The notes: generated from the sequence alone by a model not told the origin. Shown: positions 39,939 through 49,301, counted from the first letter of the stretch. The stretch is 64,000 bases of DNA from Mycobacterium kubicae (GCF_015689175.1 NZ_CP065047.1:1364001-1428000), one strand, 5' to 3'. Numbers and translations: made by a program.

Positions 39939-40265
39939 CTACGTCGGACTCTGTAGAACGGGACGCAAGTCCTCCAACCGGTCGAACAGGTGCCAGACGT
40001 AGTTGGACGAGCCTTGTTCGCGGTGCGGGTGCAGGTCTGCCAGTTGCGGGTCGCTGCGATAGGCGTCGAAGGCCTCCCGGGACTCCCACTCGACCAGGAT
40101 CAACACCTGCCGCGGCGCGATGTCGCCGGTTACCGCTTCGCTGAACTGCCCCAGCGCAACGACGCGACCACCGTGTGCGTTCACTTGCGCGGGCGCCTGC
40201 CGCGCGTACTGCGTGTATTCGGCTCGGTCGGCCACGTCGAACAAGTTCAAGGCATAAACGGTCAC
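39939..40265 (-). CDS. DUF1330-like small protein
   Basis: A 108-residue ferredoxin-like-fold protein of the DUF1330/dimeric alpha-beta-barrel type: VYALNLFDVADRAEYTQYARQAPAQVNAHGG at the start and a C-terminal WESREAFDAYRSDPQLADL segment. GTG start at 40265. Divergent from the AraC gene, 27 bp apart, so the two probably share a regulatory region. Function unknown. Confidence 0.8.
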   Translation of the reverse strand: MTVYALNLFDVADRAEYTQYARQAPAQVNAHGGRVVALGQFSEAVTGDIAPRQVLILVEWESREAFDAYRSDPQLADLHPHREQGSSNYVWHLFDRLEDLRPVLQSPT

Positions 40266-40292
40266 GGCCGCTCACGCTACATACTGGGACAC

Positions 40293-41366
40293 GTGCAGGT
40301 CTTTGCCGGACAGCAGGTGTCGCACTGGGACTTCCCACGCAACACCGGAAGCGTCGCGTTGATGACCGAATTCGGTTGCGCCAACGGGCTTGCCGTCTCC
40401 GAGCTGCTCAGCGGGTCGGGTTTGTCCGAGGCCGACCTGCGCGACCCCAACCGGATGATCGTCGGGCGCCAAGAGCTGGCTGTCGTGACGAATCTGGTGA
40501 CACTTTTGGGTAAGGAGACCGGTGCCGCCGACCTGGGTGTGCGGGTGGGCGGCAGTTATTACGTCGGATCGTTCGGCATCTTCGGTTTCGCCTGCCTGAC
40601 GAGTTCGACGCTGGGCGATGCGGTGCGTTTTGCCGCCCGGTTCTATGAACTCAGCTATGGATTCTGTCTGCCCAGTGTCACCGTGGACGGACCAGTGGCG
40701 GCGTTGCGGCTCGATCTACCCGACCTGACCGGTCCGGTTGCCGACTTCCTGGTGCGCCGTGACCTGGCGGCGGTCGCCCGAGTGATGTCGGAGTTGCTGG
40801 GCAGTCCTATTCCGTTCACGGCCATCGAGTTCGCGGGTGCGCAGCCGTCCTCGGGTGATGCCGCGGCCCGTGCGGCGTTCGGCGTGACGCCGCGTTACGA
40901 CGCACCCGCCAACGTGGCCTGTTGGCCGGCCGCGCTGCTGGAAAGCCGGTTACCTCAGGCCAGCGAGCTGAGCGTGAGCATCTGCGAGCAGCAATGCGAC
41001 GCCCTGCTGGAACGCCGTCGACAGCGGACCGGGGTAGCCCGGCGCGTGCGGGAGCGGTTGGCATCGATCGACGGGAAGCCGCACACGATCGCCAGCGTGG
41101 CGCGGCAGTTGGCGATGAGCGAGCGGACGTTGCGGCGGCGTCTGGTCGAGGAGAACACCACCTTCCGGGACCTGGTCGAGGAAGTCCACCGGTTCCTCGC
41201 CGAGGAGCTGTTGGCGACCGGTGCACTCTCGGTGGAAGACGTCGCGCTGCGGCTGGGTTATGCCGAGGCGACGAGCTTCATCGCCGCGTTCAAGCGGTGG
41301 ACGGGCACGACTCCGGCCCGCTATCAGCGGGCGGCGGCGCCCCGCGGCCGGTCGTTGGCGGTGTGA
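40293..41366 (+). CDS. AraC-family regulator with arabinose-binding-like N-terminus
   Basis: A 357-residue regulator of the VirS/ArgR-like subgroup (N-terminal PF12625-type domain with ASDLGVRVG- and FGIFGFACLTSSTLGDAVRFAARF-like blocks, C-terminal HTH with TIASVARQLAMSERTLRRRLVEE and LGYAEATSFIAAFKRWTGTTPARYQ). GTG 40293 is the first start after the divergent DUF1330 gene. It precedes a BVMO gene and a ChoD-like gene, a layout that resembles the virS/mymA locus, so it may activate them. Confidence 0.85.
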   Translation: MQVFAGQQVSHWDFPRNTGSVALMTEFGCANGLAVSELLSGSGLSEADLRDPNRMIVGRQELAVVTNLVTLLGKETGAADLGVRVGGSYYVGSFGIFGFACLTSSTLGDAVRFAARFYELSYGFCLPSVTVDGPVAALRLDLPDLTGPVADFLVRRDLAAVARVMSELLGSPIPFTAIEFAGAQPSSGDAAARAAFGVTPRYDAPANVACWPAALLESRLPQASELSVSICEQQCDALLERRRQRTGVARRVRERLASIDGKPHTIASVARQLAMSERTLRRRLVEENTTFRDLVEEVHRFLAEELLATGALSVEDVALRLGYAEATSFIAAFKRWTGTTPARYQRAAAPRGRSLAV

Positions 41367-41446
41367 CGGCCAGTTTGGCCGCGATTATGGATTTGGCGTC
41401 CGCAATCGGCTGCCGACAAGGCGGTGCGCGCTCGTAATTTTTTCCT

Positions 41447-42943
41447 ATGACTTCGACTACTCGTCGTCCGCGTGTGCTGGTGATCGGCGCCGGTTTCGGT
41501 GGCTTGGCCGCCGCCTACGAGCTCTCCCGAGACGGTCTGGCCGACGTGACGGTGCTGGAGAAAGCCGGTGACATCGGCGGCGTCTGGCGGGAGAACACCT
41601 ATCCCGGTGCCGCCTGCGACGTCCCGTCGAACCTGTACTCGTACTCGTTTGCCCGAAAGACCGACTGGGGCCGGCGTTACGCCGAGCAACCCGACATCCT
41701 GGGCTACATCCAGCACACCGCCGAGCGGTTCGGCCTGCGTGACTTGGTGCGGACGGGGGTCGAGGTCACCTCGGCCGCTTACGACGACGGCAGCGCCACC
41801 TGGCAGGTGACGACCGCGAGCGGGGAAGTCCTCGAGGCCGATGTCCTGGTGCCCGCAGTCGGGCAGTTGTCCCGCCCGGCACTGCCGAACATCGCCGGAC
41901 TCGACACGTTCACCGGCCCGTCGTTCCACTCCGCGCAGTGGCGCCACGACGTCGACCTGGCCGGCAAGCGCGTCGCGGTGCTGGGTACCGGCGCGTCGGC
42001 GATTCAGTTCGTCCCGCGTATTCGCCAGACCGCGGCACGGGTCACCGTCTTTCAGCGCTCCGCACCCTACGTCGTGCCGAAGCTGGATCGCGCCTACACC
42101 GACACCCACCACGCCGCATTCCAGAAGGTTCCCGGCTTCGCCGCGGCGATGCGCGGCGCCATCTGGGAGACGACCGAGCTGCTGGGCTTCGCGCTGACCA
42201 AGGCGGCGCCCCTGGCCCGGGTGCTGCAAGGCCTTGCGTCGTCAAATCTCAAGCGCCACATCAAGGATCCGGTGCTGCGCGCCAAGCTCACACCCGATTA
42301 CCCGATCGGCTGCAAGCGGGTGCTCTTCAGCAGCGAGTGGTATCCGGCGCTGGCCCAGGACAATGTCGACGTCGAGACCGACGCCATCACCGAGGTCACC
42401 ACGACCGGTGTGCGTACCGCGGACGGCCGGCTGCACGAAGTAGACGTCATCATCTACGGCACCGGGTTCAAGGCCACCGAGTTCCTCGCCCCGATGACCG
42501 TCACCGGCCGCGACGAGCGCGACCTGCACACCGAGTGGGCCGACGGTGCCCGCGCCCACCTGGGCATGGCCGTGCCCGGCTTCCCCAACATGTTCTTGAT
42601 CTATGGCCCCAACACCAACCTGGGGAGCAGCTCGATCATCTTGATGATGGAGCAGCAGGCCCGCTACATCCGTCAGATCACCGAGGAGCTGGCCCGCGGC
42701 GGTGTGGCCCGCGCGTTCGAGGTGCGCCGCGACGTCGAACAGTCCTACGACGCGGCGATCCAGTCCCGGCTGGACAGCGGCGTCTGGACAACCTGCCAGT
42801 CCTGGTATCGCACCGCGTCGGGCCGGGTCACCACCAACTGGCCCGGGCTGGTCCACGAATACCAGCGCCGCACCCGCGTCGCGGCCCTCGAGGACTACCA
42901 CGAAGTGCTGCCCGCGAAAGAAACGCAGGAGGTCAGCGCGTGA
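41447..42943 (+). CDS. Flavin-containing (Baeyer-Villiger-type) monooxygenase
   Basis: A 498-residue FAD/NADPH monooxygenase. FAD site GAGFGGLAAAYEL, the BVMO-type fingerprint FTGPSFHSAQW and NADPH site VLGTGASAIQFVPRI. It would insert one oxygen into a ketone or hydroxylate a heteroatom. ATG 41447. Its stop overlaps the GTG of the GMC oxidoreductase (GTGA), so the two are one translational unit. Pairing a BVMO with a ChoD-like dehydrogenase suggests alcohol-to-ketone-to-ester conversion on a lipid or steroid (inference). Confidence 0.9.
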   Translation: MTSTTRRPRVLVIGAGFGGLAAAYELSRDGLADVTVLEKAGDIGGVWRENTYPGAACDVPSNLYSYSFARKTDWGRRYAEQPDILGYIQHTAERFGLRDLVRTGVEVTSAAYDDGSATWQVTTASGEVLEADVLVPAVGQLSRPALPNIAGLDTFTGPSFHSAQWRHDVDLAGKRVAVLGTGASAIQFVPRIRQTAARVTVFQRSAPYVVPKLDRAYTDTHHAAFQKVPGFAAAMRGAIWETTELLGFALTKAAPLARVLQGLASSNLKRHIKDPVLRAKLTPDYPIGCKRVLFSSEWYPALAQDNVDVETDAITEVTTTGVRTADGRLHEVDVIIYGTGFKATEFLAPMTVTGRDERDLHTEWADGARAHLGMAVPGFPNMFLIYGPNTNLGSSSIILMMEQQARYIRQITEELARGGVARAFEVRRDVEQSYDAAIQSRLDSGVWTTCQSWYRTASGRVTTNWPGLVHEYQRRTRVAALEDYHEVLPAKETQEVSA

Positions 42944-44676
42944 GCGCTTTCGACTACGACGTGCTCGTCATCGGGTCCGGCTTCGGCGGCAGCGTCACCG
43001 CACTGCGGCTCAGCGAGAAGGGCCATCGCGTCGGTGTACTCGAGGCGGGCCGACGGTTCGGCGATCAGGACTTCGCAAAGAACAGCTGGCACGTCCGGGA
43101 CTACCTCTTCAAGCCGTCGGTCGGCTGCTACGGGATCCAGCGCATCGACGTCCTCTCCGATGCCGTGGTGCTCAGCGGCGCCGGGGTGGGTGGTGGCTCG
43201 CTCGTCTACGCCAACACGCTGTACGAGCCCGGCGACCCCTTCTACGCCGACCCGCTGTGGAGCGGCATCACCGACTGGAAAGACGAGCTCGTACCCTGCT
43301 ACGACCAGGCCAAGCGGATGCTCGGCGTCGAGACCTATCCGCGAACGACGCCCTCGGACAAGGTCTTGCTGCAAGTGGCCACCGACCTCGGCGTCGCGGA
43401 TACCTTTCACGCCACCCAGGTCGGCGTGTGCTTCACCGGCGCCGACGGCAGTCCGGCCGCCCCGGGCGCTGCGGTCGGTGACCCGTATTTCGGCGGTGCG
43501 GGACCCGAGCGCAACGCGTGTCGCCACTGCGGCGAATGCATGACGGGGTGTCGGCACAATGCCAAGAACACGCTGGTCAAGAACTATCTCTACTTGGCGG
43601 AGAAGCTCGGCGCGACGGTTCATCCGCTGACCACGGTTATCGACGTTCGGCCCCATGTTGGGGGCGGGTATGACGTGGTCACCCGCCGTACCGGCAGCAA
43701 GCTGCGTCGGAGCCGTCGCACCTTCACCGCGGAGCAGGTGGTGTTCTCGGCCGCCGCGCTGGGCACCCAGCGGCTACTGCACCGGCTGCGCGACCGGGGC
43801 AGCCTGCCGCACGTTTCGCCGCGGCTGGGGGAGCTGTCCCGGACCAACTCCGAGGCGATCCTGGCCGTGCGGGCGCGCAGCGACGACGTCGACTATTCCG
43901 AAGGCGTGGCCATCACGTCGTCCATCCACCCCGATGAGCACACCCACGTGGAGCCCTGCCGATACGGCCACGATTCCAACCTGATGGGGCTGCTGGGCAC
44001 CGTGCTGGTCGACAGTCTGGACGGCAGACGGCGGTGGCGGACCGGGATGAAGGAATTCGTGCGGCAACGCCGGGATTTGCGCCGCCTGCTGAACCCCAAG
44101 CGGTGGTCGGAGCAGACCATTCCGCTGCTGGTGATGCAGACCCACGACAACTCGCTGACCACCTTCACCCGGCGCTGGCTGTTCGGGCGACGCATGGTCA
44201 CCCGGCAAGGCGTGGGGGAGCCGAACCCGACCTGGATTCCGGTCGGCCACGAGGTAGCCCGGCGTGCGGCTGAGCACATGGACGGTATCGCCGGCGGCGC
44301 CTGGGCCGACCTGGCCGACATCCCGATGACCGGACACTTCATCGGCGGCTGCGTGATCGGCGAAACGCCCGCCGACGGCGTCGTGGACCCCTACCACCGG
44401 ATGCATGGCCATCCGGGGCTGCATGTCATCGACGGCTCCACGATCACCGCGAATCTGGGCGTGAACCCGTCGCTCACCATCACTGCGCTGGCCGAGCGCG
44501 CCACGTCGCTGTGGCCGAACAAGGGCGAGGCGGATCCGCGGCCGCCGCTGGGCTCGTCCTATGTCCGCGTCGCCCCGGTCGCCCCGAACAATCCGGCCGT
44601 CCCGGTGGGCGCGCCGGGGGCGTTGCGTCGCACCGACGGGTCGTTCGACGGCCGGGTCGTCAGGTTGTTCGGTTGA
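42940..44676 (+). CDS. GMC-family oxidoreductase, ChoD-like
   Basis: A 578-residue FAD enzyme of the cholesterol-oxidase/ChoD group; length equals M. tuberculosis ChoD. FAD motif GSGFGGSVTALRLSEKG, LEAGRRF, GAGVGGGSLVYANTL. A Cys cluster CRHCGECMTGCRHNAKN is present, as in ChoD. C-terminal HFIGGCVIG and VNPSLTITALAERA. It differs from ChoD at many positions, so it is probably a paralogue with another alcohol substrate. GTG 42940 overlaps the BVMO stop. Confidence 0.88.
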   Translation: MSAFDYDVLVIGSGFGGSVTALRLSEKGHRVGVLEAGRRFGDQDFAKNSWHVRDYLFKPSVGCYGIQRIDVLSDAVVLSGAGVGGGSLVYANTLYEPGDPFYADPLWSGITDWKDELVPCYDQAKRMLGVETYPRTTPSDKVLLQVATDLGVADTFHATQVGVCFTGADGSPAAPGAAVGDPYFGGAGPERNACRHCGECMTGCRHNAKNTLVKNYLYLAEKLGATVHPLTTVIDVRPHVGGGYDVVTRRTGSKLRRSRRTFTAEQVVFSAAALGTQRLLHRLRDRGSLPHVSPRLGELSRTNSEAILAVRARSDDVDYSEGVAITSSIHPDEHTHVEPCRYGHDSNLMGLLGTVLVDSLDGRRRWRTGMKEFVRQRRDLRRLLNPKRWSEQTIPLLVMQTHDNSLTTFTRRWLFGRRMVTRQGVGEPNPTWIPVGHEVARRAAEHMDGIAGGAWADLADIPMTGHFIGGCVIGETPADGVVDPYHRMHGHPGLHVIDGSTITANLGVNPSLTITALAERATSLWPNKGEADPRPPLGSSYVRVAPVAPNNPAVPVGAPGALRRTDGSFDGRVVRLFG

Positions 44677-44750
44677 GTGTGCGGTGGCGGCGTCGAGGGT
44701 GAAGCCAGGGCAGGGTTTTCGCCTACTTCCCGCTGTGAGCGCACACTCAA
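44673..44750. terminator. Inverted repeat between convergent genes, terminator-like
   Basis: Perfect 11-bp arms TTGAGTGTGCG (44673-44683) and complement (44740-44750) with a 56-nt loop, overlapping the stop of the GMC gene and lying before the end of the convergent hydrolase. The arm shares GAGTGTGCG with the repeat after secA1. Confidence 0.5.
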
Positions 44751-44775
44751 AGCCGTCAGTGCACTCTCATAGCGG

Positions 44776-45582
44776 TCACTGGGGCCGCCCCATGGCAGTA
44801 ACCAGGAACGGTTCGACGATCGAGAGGAACCCGTCGGGGTCCGACGAGAACGGCACATGGCCCGTCGGCAACGTCTGCAACCGCGACCCGGGAATCCTGG
44901 CCGCTGTGAGTCGGCCGAATCGTAAGGGAATGGCCGTATCGTGCGAGCCCCACACGATCAGGCACGGCGCGGTGATGCGCGCTGCGTCCGCGCGTAGGTC
45001 GTACTCGGGTGAGGCGAAACTGCGCCACAATGCGGCCGTGAGTTCGACCCCCTCGCCGGTACGTGCGCGGGCCAGTGTCCGCTCCTGCACCAGGCGATCG
45101 TTGTCGCTGGTCGCCTTCAGATAACTGCGGACGAACCGCGGCAGGATTCGTCTCATCACTACCGGCGTTCCCAGCGCGCGGCAGTACAGCTTGCTGGCGG
45201 GACTGGTGATGAAACCGCCCGAGTTGACCAACACCAACCGCGAAACCCGCTGCGGTTCGGTGATCGCCAAGCGCGCCGCGGCGAAGCCGCCGACGGAATT
45301 TCCGATGAAGGCTGCTGGTGGAAGGTCCAGTGCTGCAACGAAATCGGCGAGAACGTCGGCAAACGAGGCTGCGGTAGGTCGGTAATTCGGTGACGGGGGA
45401 GGCGAGTCGCCGTGGCCCGGCCAGTCCACCGCGATGACGCGATGGTCATAGACGAGCCTCGACGCGATCGCGTCGAAATCGTGACGGTCATGCATCGTCG
45501 CGTGCAGCAACACGACCACCGGGCCCGCTCCGCAATCGCTGTAGGCCACCTCGCCGACCCGGGTCGGGACCCTCTCGACCAT
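44776..45582 (-). CDS. Alpha/beta-fold hydrolase
   Basis: A 268-residue hydrolase. Nucleophile elbow GNSVGGFAA with Ser, oxyanion-hole LLHATMHDRHDFD, acid in VWGSHDTAIPL and catalytic His in LPTGHVPF. The ATG at 45582 is preferred to 45597 because AAAGGAAG lies 4 nt upstream and the 45597 codon is inside a palindromic operator. Divergent from the Mpo1-like/TetR operon. Possibly acts on esters made by the nearby BVMO (inference). Confidence 0.88.
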   Translation of the reverse strand: MVERVPTRVGEVAYSDCGAGPVVVLLHATMHDRHDFDAIASRLVYDHRVIAVDWPGHGDSPPPSPNYRPTAASFADVLADFVAALDLPPAAFIGNSVGGFAAARLAITEPQRVSRLVLVNSGGFITSPASKLYCRALGTPVVMRRILPRFVRSYLKATSDNDRLVQERTLARARTGEGVELTAALWRSFASPEYDLRADAARITAPCLIVWGSHDTAIPLRFGRLTAARIPGSRLQTLPTGHVPFSSDPDGFLSIVEPFLVTAMGRPQ

Positions 45583-45596
45583 CGCACTTCCTTTCA

Positions 45597-45616
45597 TTGA
45601 CCGTCCGGTCGGTCAA
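45597..45616. promoter_or_regulatory. Near-perfect 20-bp palindrome, probable TetR operator
   Basis: TTGACCGTCCGGTCGGTCAA; a perfect palindrome but for one symmetric pair of positions. It lies between the hydrolase and the divergent Mpo1-like gene, whose partner encodes a TetR regulator. The sequence type (GACCG...CGGTC) is typical of TetR-family sites in mycobacteria. Confidence 0.7.
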
Positions 45617-45655
45617 AAATAGCATCGCGGTCGTCCCGATCACAAGGAGCCAAGA

Positions 45656-46009
45656 ATGACCGTTCCGCCGTCCGACGCCGAGTTCTCCGAGAAGATGGCC
45701 TACTACCGAACGCAACACCGCAGCCGCGGTGTACGACTCACGCACATGATCGGCACGCCGGTGATCTTGGCGGGAATGCCCCTGTTGGTGGTCAAGCCCA
45801 GGGTGGGAGTGCCGATGTTGGCCGGAGGCTGGCTGCTGCAGATCGCCGGGCACCGACTCTTCGAGCACAACATGCCCTCGACGCACAAGGGCTGGATCAC
45901 TTACCAGCTCACCGGATTGATCCACGTGTGCGAGCAGTACGGTCAGCTCCTTGCGCGCCGCAGTCAACGCCGAACGGCGCGCAGGGGCAGGGCTAGAGTC
46001 CTCCCATGA
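45656..46009 (+). CDS. Mpo1-like (DUF962) membrane protein
   Basis: A 117-residue protein with hydrophobic segments and the family pattern YYRTQHRSRGVRLTHMIGTP, then GWLLQIAGHRLFEHNMPSTHKG. The yeast member Mpo1 is an iron-dependent dioxygenase for alpha-oxidation of 2-hydroxy fatty acids; in bacteria the role is not established. ATG 45656 has AAGGAG about 8 nt upstream. Overlaps the TetR gene start by 4 nt (ATGA). Confidence 0.82.
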   Translation: MTVPPSDAEFSEKMAYYRTQHRSRGVRLTHMIGTPVILAGMPLLVVKPRVGVPMLAGGWLLQIAGHRLFEHNMPSTHKGWITYQLTGLIHVCEQYGQLLARRSQRRTARRGRARVLP

Positions 46010-46578
46010 CCTCGACGCCGCCCCCCGCCCCGACGGGTCGGCGCAAGGAGGCCATGGCCAGAACGCGGGAAGCGTTGATCGATGCGGGTTTGCGGCTGGC
46101 CGAACGCACCGGTCTCACCGGGTTGAGTGTCAATCTCATCGTGCAGGACGCCGGCGTGGCGAAAGGCACTTTCTTTCACCACTTCGGTGACCGCGCGTCG
46201 TATCTGCTTGCGTTGCACCGCGAATTCCACGATCGGTTGGGCGCGCGTGTGCAAGACACCATCAACGACGTGCCGCCCGGGCGCGAGCGCCTGCTCACTG
46301 GGGCCAACGCCTTCCTCGACGGTTGCTTGCGCGACCGGGGCGTGCGCGCGTTACTGCTGGAAGCTCGCGCCGAGCCCGCGGTGACCGGTGAGATCGGCAA
46401 GCGAAATAAGACCAACGCCGAGCTGTGCCGCGCCGACTTCGCCGCGCTCGAACACCCACACCCCTACGAAAGCGCGCAGTTGTGGGTGGGCATGGTCGCC
46501 GAAGCCGCCCTCATCGAACACCAAGCAACCAAGGCGCTTCCGGCCGTTCGCGACGCCCTGAAACGCTTCCTGCATTGA
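46006..46578 (+). CDS. TetR-family transcriptional regulator
   Basis: A 190-residue regulator with HTH LSVNLIVQDAGVAKGTFFHHFGDRASYLLALH and a C-terminal ligand domain. It is co-transcribed with the Mpo1-like gene (ATGA overlap). The palindrome at 45597-45616 is its most likely operator, so it would repress both itself and the divergent hydrolase. Confidence 0.88.
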   Translation: MTSTPPPAPTGRRKEAMARTREALIDAGLRLAERTGLTGLSVNLIVQDAGVAKGTFFHHFGDRASYLLALHREFHDRLGARVQDTINDVPPGRERLLTGANAFLDGCLRDRGVRALLLEARAEPAVTGEIGKRNKTNAELCRADFAALEHPHPYESAQLWVGMVAEAALIEHQATKALPAVRDALKRFLH

Positions 46579-46610
46579 CTTGCGGTGTAACGCCGTTCCT
46601 TCGGAAGCGG

Positions 46611-47108
46611 TTACGGGTTGCCGGTCACCTTCGCGGCCAGCGCCGCCAACTTGGCATCGAGTTCGTTTGCCGCGCTGAGCAATTCCGGGTTCGGTTCGAC
46701 GACCATCAACGACGACGGCTTGACATAGGTCAGACTGCTGCCTTCGGGTTCGTTTTGCACCAACAGTTCCACCGGTGCGAACAGCCCCGCGGTCACGTCG
46801 TGGCGCAACATGGTGATGGCGATCAGCGGGTTGCCGAGGATGACGCGCAACGCCTTGCGGTCGATTCCGGCTTTGCTGATCCAGGCGCCATGGTCGATCA
46901 GACCGAAGAGCATGAATCCGCTTGACCCGACGTGAGATTCGACCTGGCGCCGGTACGAATCCCACTCAGCGTTACTCGTGGCGATGTCACCGATCGGCAC
47001 CGGCTTCTCGCCGATGTCGGCGAACAGCGCGGCCAGAACCTCGTCGTAGCTCTTGGTGCTGTCGTAGCGCACCCGCACGCCGTCGAAACGGGTTTCAGCT
47101 GCTGACAT
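46611..47108 (-). CDS. DUF302-family protein
   Basis: A 165-residue DUF302-like protein: [19 protein letters not shown] at the N-terminus, [15 protein letters not shown] and [17 protein letters not shown] later. ATG 47108 overlaps the end of the nitrilase gene by 14 nt. Family function is poorly known (heavy-metal or acid stress links have been suggested for others). Third gene of a thiolase-nitrilase-DUF302 operon. Confidence 0.78.
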   Translation of the reverse strand: MSAAETRFDGVRVRYDSTKSYDEVLAALFADIGEKPVPIGDIATSNAEWDSYRRQVESHVGSSGFMLFGLIDHGAWISKAGIDRKALRVILGNPLIAITMLRHDVTAGLFAPVELLVQNEPEGSSLTYVKPSSLMVVEPNPELLSAANELDAKLAALAAKVTGNP

Positions 47109-48057
47109 CAGCGAGCTCCTCGAGTTGGCGCACCTCATTGTGAGTATGCGCGGCCGGCGTGCGGTCGACGTTGAGGCTGAGCAGTTCCGGCCGGCTGTAG
47201 TGACCGCGGGCATCCATCAAGACCTTGCGATTATTGATCAACGAAAAGTCAAGATCAGCAATGACTTCACCCTCACCGGAGCGCAGCGGCTCGCCCAGAT
47301 ACTGACCCTGCGGTGTGATGATCGCCGTGAAGAAGCCGCCGGAGATGGGAGCTGACGGAGCCCCGGTGTCGGCCGCGATGCGGGCCTGTTGATCGGCGTC
47401 GAGCCACGCGGTGGCGTTGACGACGAACGCGCCGGATTCCAGTGCGTGGTTGCGCACACTGAGTTCCGTCTGCTCGGCGAACAGGTCGCCGCCGAAGGAG
47501 CCGGGGAACATCGCGGAATGAATTTGCTCCCCGTCGGCGATCATGGCGTAACGGGCCAGCGGGTTGTAGTGCTCCCAACACGCCAACTGGCCGATGCGGC
47601 CAACCGCGCTGTCGACGGCGCGCAATCCGCTGCCGTCGCCCTGGCCCCAAACCATCCGTTCGTGATAGGTCGGCGTTGTCTTGCGCCGGCGCTGAATGAG
47701 GGTGCCGTCGGCGTCGAACAACAACTGCGTGTTGTACAGCGAACCGCCGTCGCGCTCGGTGACCCCCACCGAGACCACCATGTTGGCCGCGCGGGCCGCC
47801 GCGCTGATCGCGCCGACCTCCGGGGAGGGAATCGTCACCGCCTGTTCCATCAGCTTGAGGTGTTCGGCCCGCATCTCGAACGGGCGCTGCAGGAACGAGA
47901 AGTAGGGGTAGTACGGAATCACGGTCTCCGGGAAGGTCGCGAACTGGACGTCGCGCAGTGCCAGCTCGTGAATCTTGTCGACCACCTTCTGTGCGGTGCC
48001 CTCGCGGCTGTAGAGCACCGGACTGAGTTGCACTGCGGCGGCTCGGATTACGGTCAT
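47095..48057 (-). CDS. Nitrilase / carbon-nitrogen hydrolase
   Basis: A 320-residue nitrilase-superfamily enzyme with the catalytic triad Glu44 ([12 protein letters not shown]), Lys126 ([10 protein letters not shown]) and Cys160 ([13 protein letters not shown]). The CWEHYNP segment is typical of true nitrilases (branch 1), which convert nitriles to acids and ammonia. ATG 48057 is 12 bp after the thiolase stop. Confidence 0.88.
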   Translation of the reverse strand: MTVIRAAAVQLSPVLYSREGTAQKVVDKIHELALRDVQFATFPETVIPYYPYFSFLQRPFEMRAEHLKLMEQAVTIPSPEVGAISAAARAANMVVSVGVTERDGGSLYNTQLLFDADGTLIQRRRKTTPTYHERMVWGQGDGSGLRAVDSAVGRIGQLACWEHYNPLARYAMIADGEQIHSAMFPGSFGGDLFAEQTELSVRNHALESGAFVVNATAWLDADQQARIAADTGAPSAPISGGFFTAIITPQGQYLGEPLRSGEGEVIADLDFSLINNRKVLMDARGHYSRPELLSLNVDRTPAAHTHNEVRQLEELADVSS

Positions 48058-48069
48058 CGGTCTGCCCTT

Positions 48070-49245
48070 CTAGCCGAGACGCTCGATGATGGTGGCGTTG
48101 GCCATGCCGCCGCCCTCGCACATTGTCTGCAGGCCATAACGCTTTCCGCGCTGCTCTAGGGCGTTGATCAGCGTGGTCATGATTCGTGCGCCACTGGCCC
48201 CCAGCGGGTGGCCGATTGCGATGGCGCCACCATTGACGTTGGTCTTGGCCAGGTCCGCGCCGGTGTCTTGTGCCCAGGCCAGCACGACCGGCGCGAACGC
48301 CTCATTGACCTCGAACAGGTCGATGTCGGCCAAGCTGAGCCCGGAGCGCCGCAACACTTTCTCGGTGGCCGGAATGACGCCGGTCAGCATGTACAGCGGG
48401 TCCGAACCCACGACGGTCGTGGTGTGGATGCGCGCCAGCGGACGCAGCCCCAGCTTCTTGGCGGTCTCGCTGGTGGTGATCAAAAGGGCCGCGCTGCCGT
48501 CGGACAGCGGCGAGGAGTTGCCAGGGGTGATTTGCCACTGGATCTGTGGGAAGCGCGCGGCCGTGGCCTCGCTGTAGAACGCGGGCTTGAGTGCGGCCAG
48601 CGTGTCGACCGTCGTACCGGGGCGGATGATCTCATCGGTGGCCAGCCCCGCGATCGGAACCAGTTCGTCGTCGAACAGGCCGTCCTTGGTGGCGCGGGCG
48701 GCCTTTTCGTGACTGGCCGCGGAGAACTCGTCGAGTTGGGTGCGCGAAAAGCCCCACTTGGCCGCGATCAGTTCGGCGCTGATGCCTTGGGGAACCAGGC
48801 CCTCGGGGTAACGCGCGGCCATGTCGGTGCCGAACGGGTTGCTGCCGGGCAGCACCGAGGTGCCCATCGGAACCCGAGACATCGACTCCACACCGGCGGC
48901 CACCACCAGGTCGTAGGCGCCGGCGATCACGCCCTGAGCGGCGAAACTGATGGCTTGCTGGCTGCTGCCGCATTGGCGGTCGATGGTGACACCGGGCACC
49001 GACTCGGGGAATCCCGCGCCCAGCAAGGCATTTCGGGCGATGTTCACGGCCTGATCGCCCACCTGGGTGACGGCGCCGGCGATGACGTCGTCGATCTGCG
49101 CCGGGTCAACGCCGGTGCGGGAGACCAGTTCGCGCAAGCTGTGCGCCAGCAAGTCGGCGGGCAGTACGTCGTGCAGCGCACCGTTGGCTTTGCCCTTACC
49201 TATGGGGGTGCGTACCGCACCGACGATGACGGCGTCGCGAGACAT
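48070..49245 (-). CDS. Thiolase (acetyl-CoA acyltransferase, FadA type)
   Basis: A 391-residue thiolase. Acyl-accepting Cys92 in DRQCGSSQQA, NVNGGAIAIGHPLGASGARI with catalytic His and C-terminal Cys in MCEGGGMANA. The ATG at 49245 has AAGGAGGA at ideal spacing; an upstream in-frame extension is not needed. It is the first gene of the thiolase-nitrilase-DUF302 operon and is divergent from an HxlR regulator, with an inverted repeat between. Confidence 0.9.
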   Translation of the reverse strand: MSRDAVIVGAVRTPIGKGKANGALHDVLPADLLAHSLRELVSRTGVDPAQIDDVIAGAVTQVGDQAVNIARNALLGAGFPESVPGVTIDRQCGSSQQAISFAAQGVIAGAYDLVVAAGVESMSRVPMGTSVLPGSNPFGTDMAARYPEGLVPQGISAELIAAKWGFSRTQLDEFSAASHEKAARATKDGLFDDELVPIAGLATDEIIRPGTTVDTLAALKPAFYSEATAARFPQIQWQITPGNSSPLSDGSAALLITTSETAKKLGLRPLARIHTTTVVGSDPLYMLTGVIPATEKVLRRSGLSLADIDLFEVNEAFAPVVLAWAQDTGADLAKTNVNGGAIAIGHPLGASGARIMTTLINALEQRGKRYGLQTMCEGGGMANATIIERLG

Positions 49246-49274
49246 GGCTCCTCCTTGAGCTGAGTATTTATCGC

Positions 49275-49301
49275 TATACCTAGCTATAACACCTAGGTAT
49301 A
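49275..49301. promoter_or_regulatory. Inverted repeat between thiolase and HxlR genes, probable operator
   Basis: TATACCTAG (49275-49283), nine bases, then CTAGGTATA (49293-49301): perfect arms, centre-to-centre 18 bp. The AT-rich site stands out in the high-GC background and lies between the divergent promoters. Likely bound by the HxlR-type protein. Confidence 0.65.

Noticed and set aside
41938..42939. N-terminal extension of the ChoD-like GMC frame
   Set aside because: This part overlaps the BVMO in another frame and reads as low-complexity Arg/Pro; the GMC fold starts at GTG 42940.
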